A stretch of 64,000 bases of DNA from NCBI GenBank assembly GCA_003446375.1, contig DMAW01000117.1, forward strand, positions 1-64,000, written 5' to 3'. Source of the stretch: Eubacteriaceae bacterium (GTDB lineage: Bacteria; Bacillota; Clostridia; Eubacteriales; Alkalibacteraceae). The position numbers were made by a program, and so were the translations under genes. Numbering within the stretch: position 1 is the first letter of the stretch; each line of letters starts with the position of its first letter. This document shows positions 61,075 to 64,000 of this stretch, one piece after another. The notes under the pieces are model-generated. The model was not told the origin of the DNA, did not search any database, and was given only the letters and a program-made list of their open reading frames with translations.

Positions 61075-62184
61075 ATGCGTCTTGTACCTGTAAATTCCAT
61101 AAAAGAGGGCAGCATATTGGCAAAGACAATATATAACGGCAATGGCATCCCTCTGCTGAGGGAAGGATATCCCCTTAATCGCAAGCTTATAGATAGGGCA
61201 CTTAACAACGGAGTTTATTCTCTATACATCCACGACAAATATAGCAACGAGATAATTGAAGATGTGATAAGCCCTGATTTAAGACAAAGAGCTATCCACA
61301 CTTTGAAGGGCAGCTTTTCCAACATTTACAAGGATGCCTTGTATTCGGGAAACCACAAATTCCGCAAAAACCAAAAGATAGATTCTGCCTTAAATGACGT
61401 ATCGGTGATAGCAAAGCAGTTCGTGGACGATATCTTGTCAAACAAGGATGTAATCATAAATCTCGTGGACATCAAGACCATGGATGACTATACCTATCAG
61501 CACTGTGTGAATGTGGCGATACTGGCAATCGTGCTTGGAGTAGAGCTGCGATACGACAAAAAAATACTGGAATCCATTGCAGTGGGAGCCCTTTTGCACG
61601 ATTTTGGAAAAGTATTCATACCTAAGGAGCTTCTCCTAAAGCCCGGCAAGCTGACTGATTCCGAGCTCAAGCATATAAAGGAGCACCCTTCCTTGGGACA
61701 CGAATACTTAAAGAACAGCCCTGCAGTGAACAATATCTCCCTGTCGATAATTTTAGAGCATCACGAAAAGGCGAACGGCGCAGGGTATCCAGGAAGCATA
61801 AACACTGTTAAGATTTCTCCCTTTGCCAAGATGGCGGCTGTGTGCGATGTATATGACGCCTTGGCTTCCGACAGGCCTTACAGAAAGGCGATGTCTCCCA
61901 ACGAAGCCTTGGAGCTTATAATGGGCTCTTGCGGCGATGATTTCGATTTAGACATCGTAAAGGCTTTTATTAACAGGATCGTACCTTACCCGGTAGGAAC
62001 TCTCGTTGAACTTAGCAATAACAAACTGGCTGTTATCAAAAAGTTAAATCATGAATATGTCCTTCGCCCGGTCGTCAACCTGGTGGAAAGAAATGGCGAT
62101 GAAGTTTCTTTTTCAGAGCTTGATCTTATGAAAAAAACAAACATCGTGATCCGCAACGTATATAGGGAAGAAAATGCGTCTTAA
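61075..62184 (+). CDS. HD-GYP domain c-di-GMP phosphodiesterase
   Basis: 369 aa from ATG at 61075 (AAAGG upstream). N-terminal ~100 residues form a small domain seen in such proteins; then HD-GYP with H-C-V-N-V-A near 146, H-D-F-G-K near 180, H-H-E ... G-A-G-Y-P-G near 232-240 and D-V-Y-D-A-L near 260. All HD and GYP residues are present, so cleavage of c-di-GMP to GMP or pGpG is likely. A C-terminal PilZ-like tail is not evident. Placed back to back with the chemotaxis operon, and complements the c-di-GMP riboswitches at 24.8-25.0 kb. Confidence 0.94.
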   Translation: MRLVPVNSIKEGSILAKTIYNGNGIPLLREGYPLNRKLIDRALNNGVYSLYIHDKYSNEIIEDVISPDLRQRAIHTLKGSFSNIYKDALYSGNHKFRKNQKIDSALNDVSVIAKQFVDDILSNKDVIINLVDIKTMDDYTYQHCVNVAILAIVLGVELRYDKKILESIAVGALLHDFGKVFIPKELLLKPGKLTDSELKHIKEHPSLGHEYLKNSPAVNNISLSIILEHHEKANGAGYPGSINTVKISPFAKMAAVCDVYDALASDRPYRKAMSPNEALELIMGSCGDDFDLDIVKAFINRIVPYPVGTLVELSNNKLAVIKKLNHEYVLRPVVNLVERNGDEVSFSELDLMKKTNIVIRNVYREENAS

Positions 62185-62190
62185 CATAAG

Positions 62191-62237
62191 AAAAGACATG
62201 CAACGTCGGCATAATTCGCCTCTGTTGCATGTCTTTT
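62191..62237. terminator. Bidirectional terminator between HD-GYP gene and manA
   Basis: Stem AAAAGACATGCAAC/GTTGCATGTCTTTT with a 19-nt loop; T-rich on both sides, serving both convergent genes and overlapping the manA stop. Confidence 0.88.
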
Positions 62238-63213
62238 AATTTTCCACTATGTACATTATCTCTTCTTGAACTTTCTTAAAATCAGGCACGTAGGTTTTCA
62301 AGACTTCCATTTGTCCTACCAACGTGTACTCGCCCAAGCCTGCAGGTATCAGCACAGTATCCCCTTTGTTGATAGGAAGGCTCTCACCCTTGTAGAATAT
62401 TTCTCCGCTTCCCACTACGCATGTAAATATAAAAAATCTTTCAGGATCTGATTTTTCATTTACACATTCCCTTATGTTGTAATGCTCCAAGGAGAAATTC
62501 TTGCTCAACGCATACCATGTCTTCGTATATTCCGGAAATTCTGCCGACACGCCCTGGCTTTTCTTCCCTTCAAGGTCGAATCTTATGGTGTTTAAGGCGT
62601 GTTCTATGTGGAGCTCTCTTCCCCTGTTGTAATCGTAGACCCTGTAAGTGGTATCGCTGTTTTGCTGTATTTCCGAGACCATCACCTCGCCGTCCACAGT
62701 ATGTATAAGTCCGGATTTTACGTGGTATATCTCTCCCTTTTGTATGGGTATCTTGTTCATCATTTCTTCTGCCTTGTCTTTGCGAATGGCTTCTTCAAAC
62801 TCTTCTTTAGTGCATCCGTTAGTTCCTAATATAAGCTTGGCACCGGGCTCCGCATCCATGATGTACCAAATTTCCTCTTTCCCGTATTGCTCTCCTTGCT
62901 TTTGAGCGTATTCATCATCCGGATGAACCTGCACAGAGAGTTTCTGCGACACGCTAAGTATCTTTACCAGGAGAGGGAAATCCTTACCGATCATTTTTGT
63001 CCCTAAGAGCTTATCGCCGTATTTTTCTATCATTTTTTGAAAAGTCTTCCCCTTGTCTTTGCCGTTTTCTACGACGCTCATGGCGTCTTTTCTACATGAC
63101 AAATCCCATGCTTCTCCGATTTTTCCTTCAGGAAGATCCTCTCTAAAGGATCTTAACTGCTGATTGCCCCAGGGTTTTTCATGGTAAATTGCTTTAAATT
63201 TTAGTGGGTACAT
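62236..63213 (-). CDS. manA: Mannose-6-phosphate isomerase, type I
   Basis: 325 aa from ATG at 63213 (GAGGAGGAG upstream). Cupin metalloenzyme: K-P-W-G-N-Q near 13, zinc ligands in V-Q-V-H-P-D-D near 96 and E-E-I-W-Y near 112, and H-V-K-S-G-L-I-H-T near 165. Interconverts mannose-6-P and fructose-6-P. Overlaps glpP by 20 nt. Confidence 0.96.
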   Translation of the reverse strand: MYPLKFKAIYHEKPWGNQQLRSFREDLPEGKIGEAWDLSCRKDAMSVVENGKDKGKTFQKMIEKYGDKLLGTKMIGKDFPLLVKILSVSQKLSVQVHPDDEYAQKQGEQYGKEEIWYIMDAEPGAKLILGTNGCTKEEFEEAIRKDKAEEMMNKIPIQKGEIYHVKSGLIHTVDGEVMVSEIQQNSDTTYRVYDYNRGRELHIEHALNTIRFDLEGKKSQGVSAEFPEYTKTWYALSKNFSLEHYNIRECVNEKSDPERFFIFTCVVGSGEIFYKGESLPINKGDTVLIPAGLGEYTLVGQMEVLKTYVPDFKKVQEEIMYIVEN

Positions 63214-63793
63214 CCTGCTCCTCCTCACTTTTGTATTCCCAAAGCTTTTTCTTAGACAAAGAGGCCGCTACTGCCCCTGCCTTCAATGCCATTTTAATTT
63301 CAATTTCTTCAGTCATTAAACCCCCTGTGATTATGGGCGTGTCTATCCTGTTTTTAATCGCTTTTATTACCTTTGGCGCTATGCCCGGCATTATTTCTAT
63401 TGCATCAGGCTTTGTCTGCCTAGCCATATTTATAGCCGATGCGATAGATGTGGTATCTATCAAGAACATCCTTTGTATGGTGTTCATGCCGAGTTTTTTG
63501 CTCTTTGTTATCAAGTTCTTCCGGGTGGTTATTATCCCGGTAGGGTCTGCCGTATCCTTTACGTATTCCAAGGCATTGTCATCCTGAGCCAGGCCTGCTA
63601 TGAGATCAAAGTGAATGAAGGCGTATTTGCCACAGTCTTTGACCCTGGATATCTTTTCCTTAAAATCGTATATATCAGACTCTAAGATAAAGATGATCTT
63701 TGCCTGGCTTTCTACTGCATCGTCAAACTGCTCCTTGGTCCTGCATGCAGGTATGATAGGGTAATCCTTTAAAAGATGTCTAATGTTTTCCAC
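63194..63793 (-). CDS. glpP: Glycerol-3-phosphate-responsive antiterminator GlpP
   Basis: 199 aa, GTG start at 63793 with TGGAG 8-9 nt upstream. TIM-barrel RNA-binding regulator: P-I-I-P-A-C near 12, H-F-D-L-I-A-G-L near 62, T-T-R-K-N-L-I near 89, E-I-M-P-G-I-A-P-K near 134 and P-I-I-T-G-G-L near 154. In B. subtilis it antiterminates glpFK and glpD with glycerol-3-P. No glp genes lie beside it; overlap with manA instead. Confidence 0.93.
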   Translation of the reverse strand: MENIRHLLKDYPIIPACRTKEQFDDAVESQAKIIFILESDIYDFKEKISRVKDCGKYAFIHFDLIAGLAQDDNALEYVKDTADPTGIITTRKNLITKSKKLGMNTIQRMFLIDTTSIASAINMARQTKPDAIEIMPGIAPKVIKAIKNRIDTPIITGGLMTEEIEIKMALKAGAVAASLSKKKLWEYKSEEEQDVPTKI

Positions 63794-63807
63794 TTTATCA
63801 ACTCCAT

Positions 63808-64000
63808 CTATACATTGAATCTAAACAGTATCACATCTCCGTCTTTGACAACGTACTCCTTGCCTTCCGAGCGGGTCCATCCCATTTCCTTGGCCTTGAC
63901 GTCGGATCCTGCTTCCATTAGCTTGTCAAAAGCCGTGACCTCTGCTCTTATAAAGCCTCTTTCAAAGTCGGTATGGATTTTCCCTGCGGCTCCGGGAGCC
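63808..64000 (-). CDS. ychF: C-terminal end of YchF/EngD-family ATPase, 5' truncated by the window
   Basis: 64 codons ending at TAG 63808-63810: [18 protein letters not shown] followed by [19 protein letters not shown]. This is the conserved TGS-domain end of YchF, an Obg-like universal ATPase implicated in translation and redox response. Probably cotranscribed with glpP, 14 nt downstream. Confidence 0.95.
   Translation of the reverse strand, partial: APGAAGKIHTDFERGFIRAEVTAFDKLMEAGSDVKAKEMGWTRSEGKEYVVKDGDVILFRFNV

Noticed and set aside
1..64000. tRNA, rRNA, CRISPR arrays, insertion sequences, prophage
   Set aside because: Looked for cloverleaf ends, regularly spaced repeats, transposase and phage genes; none seen except the group II intron.

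Overview
The window looks like chromosome of a motile, Gram-positive, probably anaerobic low-GC Firmicute of the class Clostridia. Support: strong GGAGG ribosome binding sites and TTGACA/TATAAT-type promoters; a glmS ribozyme; two c-di-GMP-I riboswitches; CarD, YacL (PIN/TRAM), RadA and GlpP; a Clostridia/Bacillus-type chemotaxis set (CheC, CheD, FliY, FliW); a rubredoxin-reductase-like flavoprotein. I see no rRNA, tRNA, CRISPR array, prophage or replication origin. Species cannot be named from the sequence.

Layout. 1-5.15 kb: end of a FetB-like permease, then an A+T-rich seven-gene minus-strand operon (three membrane proteins, one ABC ATPase, two membrane-anchored repeat proteins, one small secreted protein), enclosed by two identical 28-bp terminator hairpins in opposite orientation. 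5.2-15.4 kb: envelope and housekeeping genes (glmS with its ribozyme, ispD-glmM, yacL, carD, and pepD-SGNH-vanZ-radA). 15.5-17.9 kb: a three-gene pseudopilin operon. 18-23.7 kb: DUF1934-argS, ddl, cls-patatin. 23.9-25.1 kb: a secreted transglutaminase-fold protein behind tandem c-di-GMP riboswitches. 25.2-32.3 kb: NAD(P)H flavoprotein, CopB-type metal ATPase, a frameshifted modular surface protein, plsC and a UroD-like protein. 32.3-35.4 kb: gpsA, rpiB, transaldolase, glutathione peroxidase. 35.4-37.2 kb: an apparently full-length group II intron, inserted just past the terminator of a small thioredoxin-like gene. 37.3-39.6 kb: that thioredoxin plus a DUF318 permease with a palindromic operator, and rlmA. 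39.6-46.5 kb: ctpA, M23 peptidase, ftsX, ftsE, a frameshifted peptidoglycan-binding protein, a B12/radical-SAM protein. 46.6-48.5 kb: transketolase. 48.6-60.9 kb: two flagellar/chemotaxis operons, each with a sigma-D-like promoter. 61-64 kb: HD-GYP c-di-GMP phosphodiesterase, manA, glpP, end of ychF.

How the parts fit. Cell-wall synthesis and remodelling recur: glmS/glmM supply GlcN-1-P, ddl makes D-Ala-D-Ala, and FtsEX with the M23 protein, CtpA and the PG-binding protein form a hydrolase-control block. Second-messenger signalling ties distant parts together: the HD-GYP enzyme is predicted to destroy c-di-GMP next to the chemotaxis operon, while the transglutaminase-fold gene senses c-di-GMP through two aptamers. 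FlgM, FliW and CsrA sit in one flagellar operon, joining transcriptional (sigma-D) and translational control of flagella. The most unusual candidate system is the 246-4910 ABC operon. Two genes (28.5-30.4 kb and 43.9-44.7 kb) are interrupted by single-base indels in short A-runs; these may be real pseudogenes, switches or sequencing errors.
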